64,000 nt of DNA, from positions 496,001-560,000 of the forward strand of contig JADJYM010000015.1 in NCBI GenBank assembly GCA_016719755.1, in the 5' to 3' direction. Below are positions 8,142 to 17,196 of this stretch, piece after piece (within the stretch, counting starts at the first letter, position 1; each line of letters starts with the position of its first letter). The notes beneath the pieces were generated by a model. It did no database searches. It saw nothing but the letters and a program-made list of their open reading frames with translations, and had not been told where the DNA came from. The translations under genes and the position numbers were made by a program. The stretch comes from Novosphingobium sp. Its GTDB lineage: Bacteria; Pseudomonadota; Alphaproteobacteria; Sphingomonadales; Sphingomonadaceae.

Positions 8142-9706
8142 CAGGCCGCGTCTTCCGCCGGAAGTTCAAGGCGCGGGAACACGCCGACCGGCTGCGCCAG
8201 GGTGAAACCGCTGGCCACAAGCCGCTGGTACCAGGTCTGGTCGTGAAGATCGGCATAGCTGCGCTCGCCCGCGGGAATGCCCATCTGGTCAAGCAGACGA
8301 TCCGCCGAGGACGGCACGACCGGACGGATGGCGATGGCCAGATTGCGCACGGCGACGAACAGGGTGAGCAGCACCGCGCGCATCCGGTCGGGATCGGTCT
8401 TGCGCAGGGTCCACGGCGCCTGTTCGTCGACAAACTGGTTGCAGGCGAAAACCGCGCGCATCCAGCTTTCCATACCGCTGGAGAAATCCAGTTCGTTGAA
8501 CGCCTTGATAAGGTCGTCGCTGCAGGCCTGGTCGATCTGCCGCAGGAGGGCACGGTCGACTTCTTGCGCACCGAAATCCGCAAGTTCGCCGTTCAGATTT
8601 TTGAAAATCATCGACAAAACCCGCTGGGCCAGGTTTCCGAAACTGTTTGCCAGCTCCGCATTCGAGCGGGTGACGATGGCTTCGGGCGAGTACGACCCGT
8701 CCTGTCCGAAGGCGACCTCGCGCATCAGGAAATAGCGCAGCGGATCAACCCCGAACTGCTGCGCCAGAGCCATCGGATCGGTGACGTTGCCAAGCGACTT
8801 GGATTCCTTCTGCCCGCGGTTGAGCAGGAACCCGTGGCTGAATACGTGCTTGGGCACCGGCAGGCCGGCGCTCATCAGGAAAGCCGGCCAGTAGACGGTG
8901 TGAAAGCGGGTGATGTCCTTGCCGATCAGGTGCAGACTGGCTGGCCAGTACTTTGCGTAATCGCCGGATTCATCGGGGAAACCCAGGCCGGTGATGTAGT
9001 TGGTCAGGGCATCGACCCAGACGTACATCACGTGGTTTTCGCTGCCCGGCACCTTGACGCCCCAGTCAAAGCTGGTGCGCGAGACGGACAGATCACGCAG
9101 GCCGCCTTCGACGAAGCGCATGATTTCGTTGCGGCGGCTTTCCGGGCGGATGAAATCGCCATCGCCCGCCGCGTAGAGATCGAGCAGCGGCTGCTGGTAT
9201 TTCGATAGCCGGAAGAACCAGCTTTCCTCGACCGTCCATTCGACCGGCGTACCCTGGGGCGAGAGCTTTTCGCCCCCCTCCCCGGCGACCAGTTCGCTTT
9301 CGTCGTAATAGGCCTCGTCGCGGACCGAGTACCAGCCCTCGTAGCGGTCGAGGTAGAGGTCGCCGTTGGCTTCCATCCGCCGCCACAGTTCCTGGACCGA
9401 GGCGTGGTGGCGCGGTTCGGTGGTGCGCAGGAAAACATCGTACGAGACATTCAGTCCATCGCACATATCAATGAAATGCTGCGACATTTCCGTTGCCAGT
9501 TCAGCCGGGGTAATGCCCAGGTCGCGGGCCTTCTGGGCCATCTTCAATCCGTGTTCGTCAGTCCCGGTCTGGAACCGCACGTCGCGGCCCATCTGGCGCT
9601 GGAAGCGGGCGATGACATCGGCGGCAATCGCTTCATAGGCATGGCCGATATGCGGCTTGCCGTTGGGATAGCTGATCGCGGTGGTCAGGTAATAGGGTTC
9701 GCCCAT
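8141..9706 (-). CDS. metG: Methionyl-tRNA synthetase
   Basis: Charges tRNA-Met with methionine. The class I fold is clear: ISYPNGKPHIGHAYEAIAAD with the HIGH signature near residue 20, and an anticodon-binding helical C-terminus. At 521 residues it is the short form without the C-terminal EMAP-like dimerisation domain. The second class I signature reads KESKS (residues 300-304) rather than the usual KMSKS; both lysines and both serines are kept. It sits between holB (26-base gap) and tatD in the leftward operon. Confidence 0.95.
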   Translation of the reverse strand: MGEPYYLTTAISYPNGKPHIGHAYEAIAADVIARFQRQMGRDVRFQTGTDEHGLKMAQKARDLGITPAELATEMSQHFIDMCDGLNVSYDVFLRTTEPRHHASVQELWRRMEANGDLYLDRYEGWYSVRDEAYYDESELVAGEGGEKLSPQGTPVEWTVEESWFFRLSKYQQPLLDLYAAGDGDFIRPESRRNEIMRFVEGGLRDLSVSRTSFDWGVKVPGSENHVMYVWVDALTNYITGLGFPDESGDYAKYWPASLHLIGKDITRFHTVYWPAFLMSAGLPVPKHVFSHGFLLNRGQKESKSLGNVTDPMALAQQFGVDPLRYFLMREVAFGQDGSYSPEAIVTRSNAELANSFGNLAQRVLSMIFKNLNGELADFGAQEVDRALLRQIDQACSDDLIKAFNELDFSSGMESWMRAVFACNQFVDEQAPWTLRKTDPDRMRAVLLTLFVAVRNLAIAIRPVVPSSADRLLDQMGIPAGERSYADLHDQTWYQRLVASGFTLAQPVGVFPRLELPAEDAA

Positions 9707-9732
9707 GGCTGGCGCGGCATCTTTCTGTAACT

Positions 9733-10710
9733 TCAGGATGCCGCTTCTCTAGGCATGGCGAGCGATGCCAGCAAGGCTCCGATTTCCATCGCCACCAGCG
9801 CGGGATCGAAGTTGTAGGTCGGCAACTGGGCACCCAGCCGCACCAGATCGCCATGGACCGCGATCACCCGCTCCTGCCGGGCGCGGCTGCCATGGCGCAA
9901 TTCGGCGGCAACGATCGCCCGGGCAAGGTCGGCGGCGGCCTGCTGACGCTCGCGGTCGGGCCGGGCGCCAATTGCCTCGGCCAGGGCGCCGCGCAGTTCG
10001 AAATGATCGTCGCCCTCGCGGATCAGGCGCTGCATGGCCTGGTGGAGCTTGCCAAGGTCCTGCTCCACGAACCGCAGCGCCGCGCCGGGCGAGCCTTCTG
10101 CGGCGGCAATCGCGGCAGCGCGGGTCGCGGCGTCGGCTTCTGGCGCTTCGGCCCTCAGAATCCGGTCGACCTCGGCCTCGGGCAGCGGACCGAACCGGAG
10201 CATCCGGCAGCGCGAGCGGATCGTTGGCAGCAGACGTCCGGGACGGTGCGCCACAAGCAGGAAATAGGTTCCCGCTGGCGGCTCCTCAAGGCTCTTGAGC
10301 AGCGCGTTGACCGCGTTCTTTTCCAGATCGTCCGCCGGATCGATGATGACGGCGCGGCGCCGACCCAGCGTGGGGCGGGTCACCAGCCGGTGCTGGATGG
10401 CGCGGATCTCGTCGATCGGGATCGAGCGCTTGCGGCGATAGGGCTGGCCATCATCGCGCTTCTTGGCCTCGTCCTTGTTCTCGGGCGGATGCTCGGGCAG
10501 CAGGATATCGGGATGCCGGTCTGCGGCAGGCTGGGGCATACCCGGTTCGGCGACCAGTTCGGCAGCGGCGGCGCGGGCGAACAGGCCTTTGCCTACTCCC
10601 TGCGGTCCCGCGAGAATCCAGGCGTGGTGCATCCGTTCGGAGCCAAGCGCGCTGCGCCATTCGTGCCAGGCTTCCTGATGGCCCGCCAAAGCTTTTGCCA
10701 GTGCCGTCAT
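9733..10710 (-). CDS. holB: DNA polymerase III subunit delta'
   Basis: Clamp-loader subunit of the replicative polymerase, 325 residues. The start at 10710 (MTALAKALAGHQEAWHEW) overlaps tmk by 4 bases (ATGA), which fixes it although the frame stays open further upstream. Motifs: RMHHAWILAGPQGVGKGLFARA (Walker-A-like loop with GKG instead of GKT/S, as delta' does not hydrolyse ATP), then DPADDLEKNAVNALLKSLEEPP and PTIRSRCRMLRF with the SRC arginine-finger motif. The order tmk-holB-metG-tatD is common in bacteria. Confidence 0.94.
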   Translation of the reverse strand: MTALAKALAGHQEAWHEWRSALGSERMHHAWILAGPQGVGKGLFARAAAAELVAEPGMPQPAADRHPDILLPEHPPENKDEAKKRDDGQPYRRKRSIPIDEIRAIQHRLVTRPTLGRRRAVIIDPADDLEKNAVNALLKSLEEPPAGTYFLLVAHRPGRLLPTIRSRCRMLRFGPLPEAEVDRILRAEAPEADAATRAAAIAAAEGSPGAALRFVEQDLGKLHQAMQRLIREGDDHFELRGALAEAIGARPDRERQQAAADLARAIVAAELRHGSRARQERVIAVHGDLVRLGAQLPTYNFDPALVAMEIGALLASLAMPREAAS

Positions 10711-11342
10711 GGTGCCACCCCGAAGCGGGCCAGCGCGGCCATGATCCGATCGTGAACCACCGCAGCCTCGCCATCGCCATCGATCCGGGCGAAGCGCTGC
10801 GGTTCTTCCTCGGCAAGCCGGGCAAAGGACGCCGCGACGCGCGCATGATAGGCCGCATCGCGCCCGCCGATCCGGTCGGTCGCATCGCCATCGCGCGCCG
10901 CGGTGCGGGCGGCGGCAACGTGCGGGGGCACCTCGATCAGCAGGGTGAGATCGGGCAGCAATCCTTCGCTGCCGACGCGGTGGAGGGCAAGGACATCGGC
11001 GTCCGACAGTCCGCCCGCCCCGCCCTGATAGGCGCGGCTCGAATCGACGAAGCGGTCGCAGATCACCCATTGGCCCTGCGCCAGCGCCGGACGGATCAGC
11101 CGCTCGACATGGTCGGAGCGCGCGGCGGCGAACAACAGCGCTTCGGCGCGCGGGTTCCAGCCTTCTCCGTCGGTGCCCAGCAGCAGAGCGCGGATGGCCT
11201 CGGCACCCGGAGTGCCGCCCGGTTCGCGGGTGACGACGCTGGCGATGCCCCGCGCCGCAAGCGCGGCGGCCAGCATCCGCGCCTGGGTGCTCTTGCCCGC
11301 CCCTTCGCCGCCTTCGAATGCCAGGAACCGTGCCGTGCTCAT
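10707..11342 (-). CDS. tmk: Thymidylate kinase
   Basis: Phosphorylates dTMP to dTDP for DNA synthesis. The 211-residue protein has the P-loop FEGGEGAGKSTQ, the DR motif CDRFVDSSRAYQGG and an arginine-rich lid region typical of bacterial TMKs. It overlaps the upstream PBP gene by 4 bases and holB by 4 bases, so dacC-like, tmk and holB are translationally coupled. Confidence 0.95.
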   Translation of the reverse strand: MSTARFLAFEGGEGAGKSTQARMLAAALAARGIASVVTREPGGTPGAEAIRALLLGTDGEGWNPRAEALLFAAARSDHVERLIRPALAQGQWVICDRFVDSSRAYQGGAGGLSDADVLALHRVGSEGLLPDLTLLIEVPPHVAAARTAARDGDATDRIGGRDAAYHARVAASFARLAEEEPQRFARIDGDGEAAVVHDRIMAALARFGVAP

Positions 11343-12511
11343 TCCAGCAGCCCTAGCAGGCCATTGACGATCCTGTCGATTGGTCCCGCCCTGCCAACCG
11401 CGCGCGCGGTGACGAGGGGAAGGTAATGCGGCGCCTGCCCCTCGACCCGCACTTCCAGCCCGGCTACCTGCGCTCCCTTGGGCAGCGGTGCCCGCAATGG
11501 GCCGGTATAGACGATGTTGGCGGTGACGCGCGGCGTGGTGCCCTTGGGCACGGTGATCGCGAATGCGCGCGGCAGGGCTAGGGGCACACGGCGGGCATCG
11601 CCCTGCTGGACCCGGGCTTCACCGATAATCTGCCCCGCCGCTACGAACGGCCGGCTGTCCCACGCGGCAAAGCCCCATTCGGCAAGGCCGCGCGCGGCAG
11701 AGGCGCGATCAGGTTCGGTCCGGGCGCCGCCCACCACCACGATCAGCCGCCGCCCGCCGCGCTGCGCCGCGCCAAGGAAATTGAACCCCGCTTCGAAGGT
11801 GTGACCGGTCTTGATGCCGTCCGCGCCTTGCAGAACCCCGGCGAAGGGATCGTGGCTGGTCAGCCGTGCGCCGCGCCAGTCCATCGCCTGATGGCCGAAA
11901 TAGCGGCGGTAAAGCTCTGGATGCTCAACGATCAGCGCCTGGGCCAGGCGAACCAGATCGCGCGCGGTGACCCGGGTCACGCCCCGGTCGGGCCAGCCGC
12001 TGGGCGTGCCGAAATGGCTGCCGGTCATGCCTAGCCGGACGGCGCGGGCGTTCATTGCCGCAGTCCACGCCTCGGTGCTGCCCAGCGCCGCTTCGGCAAG
12101 GGCGACGGAGGCATCGTTGGCCGAGACGGTGGTCATGCCCATCAGCAGGTCGCCCATGCGGACCTGCTCTCCGGGACGGAGCGACAGGCTGGTCCCCTTC
12201 CCCGCCCAGCGCTGTGCGGTTTGCGGACGTACTGTCACCACGGCCTGCTCGTTCAGCTTGCCCGCCTTGATCAGGTCGAAGGCAACCAGCGCGCTCATCG
12301 CCTTGGTCATCGATGCGGGCAGGAAACTGCGCTGTGCATCACGGGCGTAAAGCGTCTGCCCGGCGCTGAGATCAACCACCAGCGCAACCGGAGCAAGCGC
12401 GGCCTGGCGCGGCGGCGGCACGGGCTGCGGCGGCGCACTTGCGCCCCCCGCAGCTGCGGGCAGCGCGAGGGCCAGCATCAGCGGCAGCAACCTTGGCTTC
12501 AAGCCATCCAC
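11339..12511 (-). CDS. dacC: D-alanyl-D-alanine carboxypeptidase (PBP5/6 class)
   Basis: A 390-residue periplasmic serine DD-carboxypeptidase that trims the terminal D-Ala of peptidoglycan pentapeptides. It has a signal peptide (LPLMLALALPAAAGGASA), and the active-site triad of motifs SMTK (in LPASMTKAMSALVAF), SAND and KTG (in DGIKTGHTFEAG). A C-terminal PBP5-type beta domain follows. It lies downstream of rlpA-like and mltB-like cell-wall genes, forming an envelope module. Confidence 0.92.
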   Translation of the reverse strand: MDGLKPRLLPLMLALALPAAAGGASAPPQPVPPPRQAALAPVALVVDLSAGQTLYARDAQRSFLPASMTKAMSALVAFDLIKAGKLNEQAVVTVRPQTAQRWAGKGTSLSLRPGEQVRMGDLLMGMTTVSANDASVALAEAALGSTEAWTAAMNARAVRLGMTGSHFGTPSGWPDRGVTRVTARDLVRLAQALIVEHPELYRRYFGHQAMDWRGARLTSHDPFAGVLQGADGIKTGHTFEAGFNFLGAAQRGGRRLIVVVGGARTEPDRASAARGLAEWGFAAWDSRPFVAAGQIIGEARVQQGDARRVPLALPRAFAITVPKGTTPRVTANIVYTGPLRAPLPKGAQVAGLEVRVEGQAPHYLPLVTARAVGRAGPIDRIVNGLLGLLE

Positions 12512-12550
12512 TCCATCGCCCGGCGGGGGCCCGGCACGGACGGCTGAAGA

Positions 12551-13522
12551 TCAGTCGCCGCGCTGGATTCGGGCGTCGCTATACCCGGCGGCCCGGGCCT
12601 TCGCCAGCGCCGCCTGGGCGGCGGCGCGGTCGGAGAACGGCCCGCTGCGCACGCGCCACAGTTTGCCCGCCGGTTGCACTTGCCCCCCGCTTTTTGCGGC
12701 GGCAGCCCTGGCCCGTTCCTCGCTGGAATAGGCGCCGATCTGGACGACCAGAGCCCCTGCGGGAGCGGCGGCGGGCGGTTTCGGTGCAGCAACCTTGGCT
12801 GGCGGCGGCGTGGTGCCGGATGCGGGCACCGCGATTACCGGCTGCGGTTTCGGGATGGCCTTGGGCTTGCCCTTCGCGCTCTTGGGTTCCGGCTTTGGGG
12901 CCGGAGCAACCGCCGCCTTGGCCGGGGTTTCGGGTTCGGGAGCGGGAACCGCTGCCACGGTGACCCGTCCCTCCTGCTGGTCAAGCTTGCGTTGCAGAAC
13001 GGTAAGCAGCGACTTGGGCGTATCGAGCCGCGCCGGAGCGGGTTGACCGGCGCGCAGCGGCGCGCGGTCCACTTCGGGCGGATTGACGCGGCGCAGGCGA
13101 ATCGGCGCATCGCTGCGGCCCGCGATGCCCAGCTGCGCGGCGGCGCCGGGTGAAAGATCGACCAGGCTGCCGGCGCTCATCGGGCCGCGCCGTTCAAGGC
13201 GGACCAGGATCGTTCTGCCGGTTTCGAGCGAGGTCACCTCGACATAGCTTGGCAGCGGCAGGGTGCGGTGCGCTCCGGAAACGGAGGAGCCCCCTTCCCC
13301 GCCAGCCAGGGCACGCCCGACCGCATCGTAGTTCCATGTGTCAGCCGGAGTGTAGGTCACCCCGCCGACGGTGAAGGGAGCGCCCAGCACCATCGGATAA
13401 TCGGCCGCCGGGCCATTGGCGGGCGGCGGCAAGGCGGAGGCGCTTTTCGGTGATCCTCCGCCACAAGCGGAAAGCAGGACCAGCGCGATCAGCGGCAGGC
13501 TTCGGTTAACGGGCAATCTCAT
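12551..13522 (-). CDS. rlpA: RlpA-like lipoprotein with SPOR domain
   Basis: A 323-residue lipoprotein; I place the start at the ATG at 13522, giving a lipobox signal (LPLIALVLLSACGGG), rather than the TTG six bases upstream. A double-psi beta-barrel of RlpA type follows (AHRTLPLPSYVEVTSLETG, then SLVDLSPGAAAQLG), a Pro/Ala/Lys-rich linker, and a C-terminal SPOR domain (VVQIGAYSSEERARAA). SPOR domains bind denuded septal glycans. The conserved D in the RlpA NDRGP motif is replaced (ERRGP), so lytic activity is doubtful. Its start overlaps the end of the mltB-like gene. Confidence 0.85.
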   Translation of the reverse strand: MRLPVNRSLPLIALVLLSACGGGSPKSASALPPPANGPAADYPMVLGAPFTVGGVTYTPADTWNYDAVGRALAGGEGGSSVSGAHRTLPLPSYVEVTSLETGRTILVRLERRGPMSAGSLVDLSPGAAAQLGIAGRSDAPIRLRRVNPPEVDRAPLRAGQPAPARLDTPKSLLTVLQRKLDQQEGRVTVAAVPAPEPETPAKAAVAPAPKPEPKSAKGKPKAIPKPQPVIAVPASGTTPPPAKVAAPKPPAAAPAGALVVQIGAYSSEERARAAAAKSGGQVQPAGKLWRVRSGPFSDRAAAQAALAKARAAGYSDARIQRGD

Positions 13523-14555
13523 CTGCAAGCAACCCCACGGACAGAGCGTAGTAGTTCGAGCAGTTATACTGGAGGATAACCCTGTAATTCCCGGTTAACA
13601 GGAACGCGCCTTTGCCCGGACCGTCCGGTTCGAACAGCGCGGCCATGGTCCGGTCGGCAATCGGTGCCTGCGGCGAAACGCCCAGCGCGCGCCATTCGCC
13701 CACCGTTTTCCAATGCGAATGACGGGCGTGGACGCGCGGACAGGAGGGCGCCTCAAGCTGCGGCGAAAGGACCTCGCGGTCGAACCCGGCGGGCACGGAT
13801 GCGCGCACGCCCCACGGCTCGCCCTGCCGCCAGCCGGCATCGCGGAAGTAGTTGGCGATCGACGCAAGGGTGTCTGCCCGGCTGTTCCAGATGTCGGCCC
13901 GGGCATCGCCATCGCCATCCCTGGCCAGACGCAGGTAAACGCTGGGCAGGAACTGCGGATTGCCGAAGGCGCCGGCCCAGCTTCCCACCATCTGGCGGCG
14001 CTCCACGCCCCGGTCGGCCATTTTCAGCAGGGCGATGAATTCGGCCGTGAACAGATCACGCCGCCGCCCTTCGAAAGCGAGCGTCGCCAGCGAGCGGGCC
14101 AGATCGAAATCGCCCTTGTAACGGCCGTAATTGGTTTCGTGCCCCCAGATCGCCAGCAGGATCTTGGACGGAACGCCGTACTGCGCCTCGATCCCCGGCA
14201 GCAGCGCGGCCGCCGAAGCTGCCATTGCCTTTCCGCCGTTGATTCGCGCGGCATCGACATGGGTGCGGTAATAGGGCGCGAAGGCCGGAGGCGAATTGGG
14301 CGTTGAGCCCGGCTGCGCCCGGTCGAGCGCGATCACGCGGGGGTTGTAGGTCAGCCCGGCGGTCATCCGCTGGATCGTCGGTTCGCTCACCCCTTCGGCC
14401 CGGGCACGGGCGGCAAGGACATGGAGATAGGCCTGGAATCCTCCCTCGTGATCAACGGGATCAACCTGCGCCCCCGCCGGGCCGGTTGCGGGGCCGGCCA
14501 GCGCGAGAAGCAGACTGAGGGGAGCGGCAAACAGGGTCCTGCGAAGCGATGCCAT
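13506..14555 (-). CDS. mltB: Lytic murein transglycosylase (MltB family)
   Basis: A 349-residue periplasmic lytic transglycosylase that cleaves the MurNAc-GlcNAc bond. Starting at the ATG at 14555 gives a good signal peptide (MASLRRTLFAAPLSLLLALAGPATG). The catalytic glutamate lies in IWGHETNYGRYKGDFD, followed by the family motifs GSWAGAFGNPQFLPSVY and IANYFRDAGW. A longer frame from a TTG upstream would disrupt the signal peptide and is less likely. It overlaps the start of the rlpA-like gene, giving an mltB-rlpA-dacC-tmk-holB order. Confidence 0.9.
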   Translation of the reverse strand: MASLRRTLFAAPLSLLLALAGPATGPAGAQVDPVDHEGGFQAYLHVLAARARAEGVSEPTIQRMTAGLTYNPRVIALDRAQPGSTPNSPPAFAPYYRTHVDAARINGGKAMAASAAALLPGIEAQYGVPSKILLAIWGHETNYGRYKGDFDLARSLATLAFEGRRRDLFTAEFIALLKMADRGVERRQMVGSWAGAFGNPQFLPSVYLRLARDGDGDARADIWNSRADTLASIANYFRDAGWRQGEPWGVRASVPAGFDREVLSPQLEAPSCPRVHARHSHWKTVGEWRALGVSPQAPIADRTMAALFEPDGPGKGAFLLTGNYRVILQYNCSNYYALSVGLLADEIAR

Positions 14556-14662
14556 GCACCCGGTCTCGCACAGCAAGCGCCGGATTGGAACCGCAAAACG
14601 GGTGACAAGCGCCAGCAAGGCGGCTAGCGGCGACGAACGGACGGCGGACAAGCTCCGCCAGC

Positions 14663-14752
14663 GGACAGGTGGCCGAGTGGTTTAAGGCAGCGGTCTTGAA
14701 AACCGCCGTGGGTGCAAGCTCACCGTGGGTTCGAATCCCACCCTGTCCGCCA
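14663..14752 (+). tRNA. tRNA-Ser(UGA)
   Basis: A complete 90-base serine tRNA: acceptor GGACAGG pairs with CCTGTCC, D-arm GCCGAGTGGTTTAAGGC, anticodon stem GCGGT/ACCGC with loop CTTGAAA (anticodon TGA), a long class II variable arm (GTGGGTGCAAGCTCACC region), T-arm GTGGGTTCGAATCCCAC, discriminator G and encoded CCA at 14750-14752. Confidence 0.97.
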
Positions 14753-14789
14753 GTTCTTCAAGATGCTCGTTCGGCGCTGCGCCTTCGCT

Positions 14790-15842
14790 TCAGAACCAGC
14801 GCTTGCGGAACCACAGGGCCAGGTTCACCAGCGCGATCAGCACCGGCACTTCCACCAGCGGGCCGATGACAGCGGCGAATGCCACGGGCGATGCCAGCCC
14901 GAAGGCGGCGATGGCGACGGCGATGGCCAGTTCGAAATTGTTCGATGCCGCCGTGAAGGACAGCGCGGCCGTGCGCGGATAGTCAGCGCCGATAGCCCGA
15001 CCTGACACGAAAGCCAGCACGAACATCACAACGAAGAAGATCCCCAGCGGCACGGCAATGCGCAGCGCATCCATTGGCAGAGCGAGGATTTCCTCACCCT
15101 TGAGGCTGAACATGGCGACGATGGTGAACAGCAGCGCCACCAGAGTGACCGGGCTGATCGCGGGGAGGAATCGGCCTTCGTACCAGTCCGTGCCGCGCGC
15201 CTTGATCAGGGCGCGGCGAACCAGAAAGCCCGCGAGAAACGGAATGCCGAGATAGGTGAGAACCGCCTTTGCGATCGTGGCGAAATCGATCTCCACGATC
15301 TGCGCCTCAAGCCCGAAGACGGGCGGCAGGACGGTCAGGTAGAACCAGGCATAGGGCACGTAGAAGAAGATCTGGAACAGCGAATTGAACGCGACGAGGC
15401 CCGTCACATACTCCGCGCTTCCCCCGGCCAGCTGGTTCCAGACCAGCACCATGGCAATGCAGGGGGCGATTCCGATCAGGATCAGGCCGGTCATGTATTC
15501 CGGCTTGTCCGGCAGCAGCAGGGCGCCAAGCGCGAACATGAAGGCCGGGGCAACGATCCAGCACAGCACGAATGACAGGGCCAGGATCCTGCCGTTGCGG
15601 AACACCTGGCCCAGTTCCTCATAGCGAACCTTGGCCAGCGGCGGGAACATCATCAGGATCAGTCCGATGGCAATCGGAATGCTGGTCGAACCCACCGACA
15701 TCGCGCCAAGCGCGTGCGGCACGCCCGGCGCCAGCGAGCCCAGCGCGATTCCGGTCGCCATCGCCACGAAGATCCAGACCGTGAGATAGCGGTCGAGGAA
15801 TGACAGCCTGCTTTTCGGCGCGTCCATTGCATCCCTTGCCAT
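14790..15842 (-). CDS. acr3: Acr3-type arsenite efflux transporter
   Basis: A 350-residue, ten-helix inner-membrane permease that exports As(III). The ATG at 15842 follows the arsC stop with a one-base overlap and gives [20 protein letters not shown], typical of Acr3. The family motif with the essential cysteine, [20 protein letters not shown], is present, as is the C-terminal [18 protein letters not shown]. Last gene of the arsR-arsI-arsC-acr3 operon; it ends just after tRNA-Ser on the other strand. Confidence 0.94.
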   Translation of the reverse strand: MARDAMDAPKSRLSFLDRYLTVWIFVAMATGIALGSLAPGVPHALGAMSVGSTSIPIAIGLILMMFPPLAKVRYEELGQVFRNGRILALSFVLCWIVAPAFMFALGALLLPDKPEYMTGLILIGIAPCIAMVLVWNQLAGGSAEYVTGLVAFNSLFQIFFYVPYAWFYLTVLPPVFGLEAQIVEIDFATIAKAVLTYLGIPFLAGFLVRRALIKARGTDWYEGRFLPAISPVTLVALLFTIVAMFSLKGEEILALPMDALRIAVPLGIFFVVMFVLAFVSGRAIGADYPRTAALSFTAASNNFELAIAVAIAAFGLASPVAFAAVIGPLVEVPVLIALVNLALWFRKRWF

Positions 15843-16348
15843 CAGACTGCTCCTTCCATCTGGCCAATGCGGGCAAGGTGCTCCGCCAATTCGTTGCGGC
15901 CCATCGTTTCGAACGGCAGCGCGAGCAATGCCCGGGCCCGCAGGTCGAGCCACCGCCAGGTCTGTTCGAAAGCGGCGTCCACGGCCGCATCATCGCCCTG
16001 TACGTCTGCCGGATCGGGCAGGCCCCAGTGAGCCTTGAGCGGGGCGCCCATGAAAACCGGGCAGGCTTCCCCCGCGGCATTGCCGCAGACCGTGATGGCA
16101 AGGTCGATCACAGGTGCGCAAGGCCCCGTGAACTCGTCCCAGCTCTTCGAACGGAACGCGGCTGTGTCGATGCCCTTGCGGGCCAGCAGACGCAGCGCTC
16201 CGGGGTGCGGCACGCCCTTCGGCCTGCTTCCGGCGCTGTGGGCGATGATCCGCCCCCTGCCCAACTGCGCCAGAATCGCCTCACCCAGGATCGAGCGGGC
16301 GGAATTGCCGGTGCACAGCACCAGCACGCTGAACGGTCGGTCGGTCAT
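15842..16348 (-). CDS. arsC: Arsenate reductase ArsC, LMW-PTPase type
   Basis: Reduces arsenate to arsenite. The 168-residue protein has the phosphatase-like P-loop [10 protein letters not shown] (CX5R). Two further cysteines in [14 protein letters not shown] fit the three-cysteine relay of the thioredoxin-coupled class (S. aureus pI258 type), and a DP motif follows in GLPDPADV. It lies between arsI (9-base gap) and acr3 (one-base overlap), so arsenite is produced and exported by adjacent genes. Confidence 0.92.
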   Translation of the reverse strand: MTDRPFSVLVLCTGNSARSILGEAILAQLGRGRIIAHSAGSRPKGVPHPGALRLLARKGIDTAAFRSKSWDEFTGPCAPVIDLAITVCGNAAGEACPVFMGAPLKAHWGLPDPADVQGDDAAVDAAFEQTWRWLDLRARALLALPFETMGRNELAEHLARIGQMEGAV

Positions 16349-16357
16349 GACTTGCCT

Positions 16358-16840
16358 TCAACAGCAGGTGGAGGAGGAGGTTCTGGTCGGAGCCGTCACG
16401 GAAGGCGCGCAGCAGGCATTCGCGGCAGCGTTATCCGAAGCCAAACCGGCAAAATCCGGGCTTTCGCCATAGACGGTGCTGTCGCCCATGGTCAGGAAGG
16501 CTTCCCAGACGACACCATCGGGATCGCCGATCCAGCTCTTTTCCGACTTCGCATAGCAGCAGGTTGTCGCGCCTTCTTCCATCACCGGACCGTTGGCCGC
16601 TTTCAGGCGCCCATAGACCTCGGCCAGCTCTGCCTCATCCTCGACCTGAAGGCCAAGATGCTCGACACCCTTGGCAGCGCCGCACTTTTGCGAAATCGCG
16701 AAGTTGATGCGCGGATCGTCCAGCATCCATTTGGCATAGTCGGACTTCGTCACTGACGGCTCCGCGCCGAACAGGCTGGAATAGAAGGCGATCGAGGCAT
16801 CGAGGTCGGCAACCCCGACATGGACATGGAAACGCTTCAT
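16358..16840 (-). CDS. arsI: ArsI/CadI-type glyoxalase-fold dioxygenase (C-As lyase)
   Basis: A 160-residue vicinal-oxygen-chelate protein. ArsI is a Fe(II) dioxygenase that cleaves methyl- or aryl-arsenic(III) bonds, releasing As(III). The expected ligands are visible: His5, His61 and Glu113 for iron, and the vicinal pair Cys94-Cys95 (GATTCCYAKSEKSW) for the organoarsenical. The start at 16840 (MKRFHVHVGV) overlaps arsR by 4 bases. The tail is unusual, with extra cysteine pairs NACCAP and a terminal STCC, which may bind arsenic or metal. CadI-like proteins share the fold, so the substrate is inferred from residues and operon. Confidence 0.88.
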   Translation of the reverse strand: MKRFHVHVGVADLDASIAFYSSLFGAEPSVTKSDYAKWMLDDPRINFAISQKCGAAKGVEHLGLQVEDEAELAEVYGRLKAANGPVMEEGATTCCYAKSEKSWIGDPDGVVWEAFLTMGDSTVYGESPDFAGLASDNAAANACCAPSVTAPTRTSSSTCC

Positions 16841-17181
16841 GCGACGTCCCTTTCTTCGCAGGTTTGAGGGGGGCAGGCGGCAGCCGGTGAGCAGGACACT
16901 CCGCCGCAGCAATTTTCGGTCAGATAGCCCATCAGGCCGTTCATCGCGCCGAAGTTTGCCGAATAGATGATCGAGCGGCTCTGGCGGCGCTGGATGACCA
17001 GCCCGGCCTTGGCGAGCTGCGCAAGGTGGAAGCTCATCGAGGACGGCGCGACGCCAATTGCCTCGGCTATCAGGCCTGCGGGCATTCCGTCCGGTCCGGC
17101 CTGCACGAGCAGGCGAAAAACCGCGAGGCGGTGTTCCTGCGCCAGCGCGCCCAGCGCCTTGATGACTGCCTCTGGCTCCAT
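16837..17181 (-). CDS. arsR: ArsR family arsenic-responsive repressor
   Basis: A 114-residue winged-helix repressor of the ars operon. I choose the ATG at 17181 (MEPEAVIKALG) because GGAG lies 6 bases upstream; an upstream ATG at 17202 would sit inside the operator dyad. The DNA-recognition helix is in VAPSSMSFHLAQLAKAGLV. The inducer site is a C-terminal cluster, Cys91-Cys92-x4-Cys97 plus Cys103 and Cys108, like the C-terminal site of Acidithiobacillus ArsR rather than the ELCVCDL type. First gene of the operon; divergent from the KAS III gene. Confidence 0.9.
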   Translation of the reverse strand: MEPEAVIKALGALAQEHRLAVFRLLVQAGPDGMPAGLIAEAIGVAPSSMSFHLAQLAKAGLVIQRRQSRSIIYSANFGAMNGLMGYLTENCCGGVSCSPAAACPPQTCEERDVA

Positions 17182-17196
17182 GCCGAACTCCATAAA

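Noticed and set aside
9733-11070. Longer version of holB extending into tmk
   Set aside because: The added N-terminus is an antisense-like Arg-rich shadow of tmk; the ATG at 10710 with a 4-base overlap matches delta' proteins.
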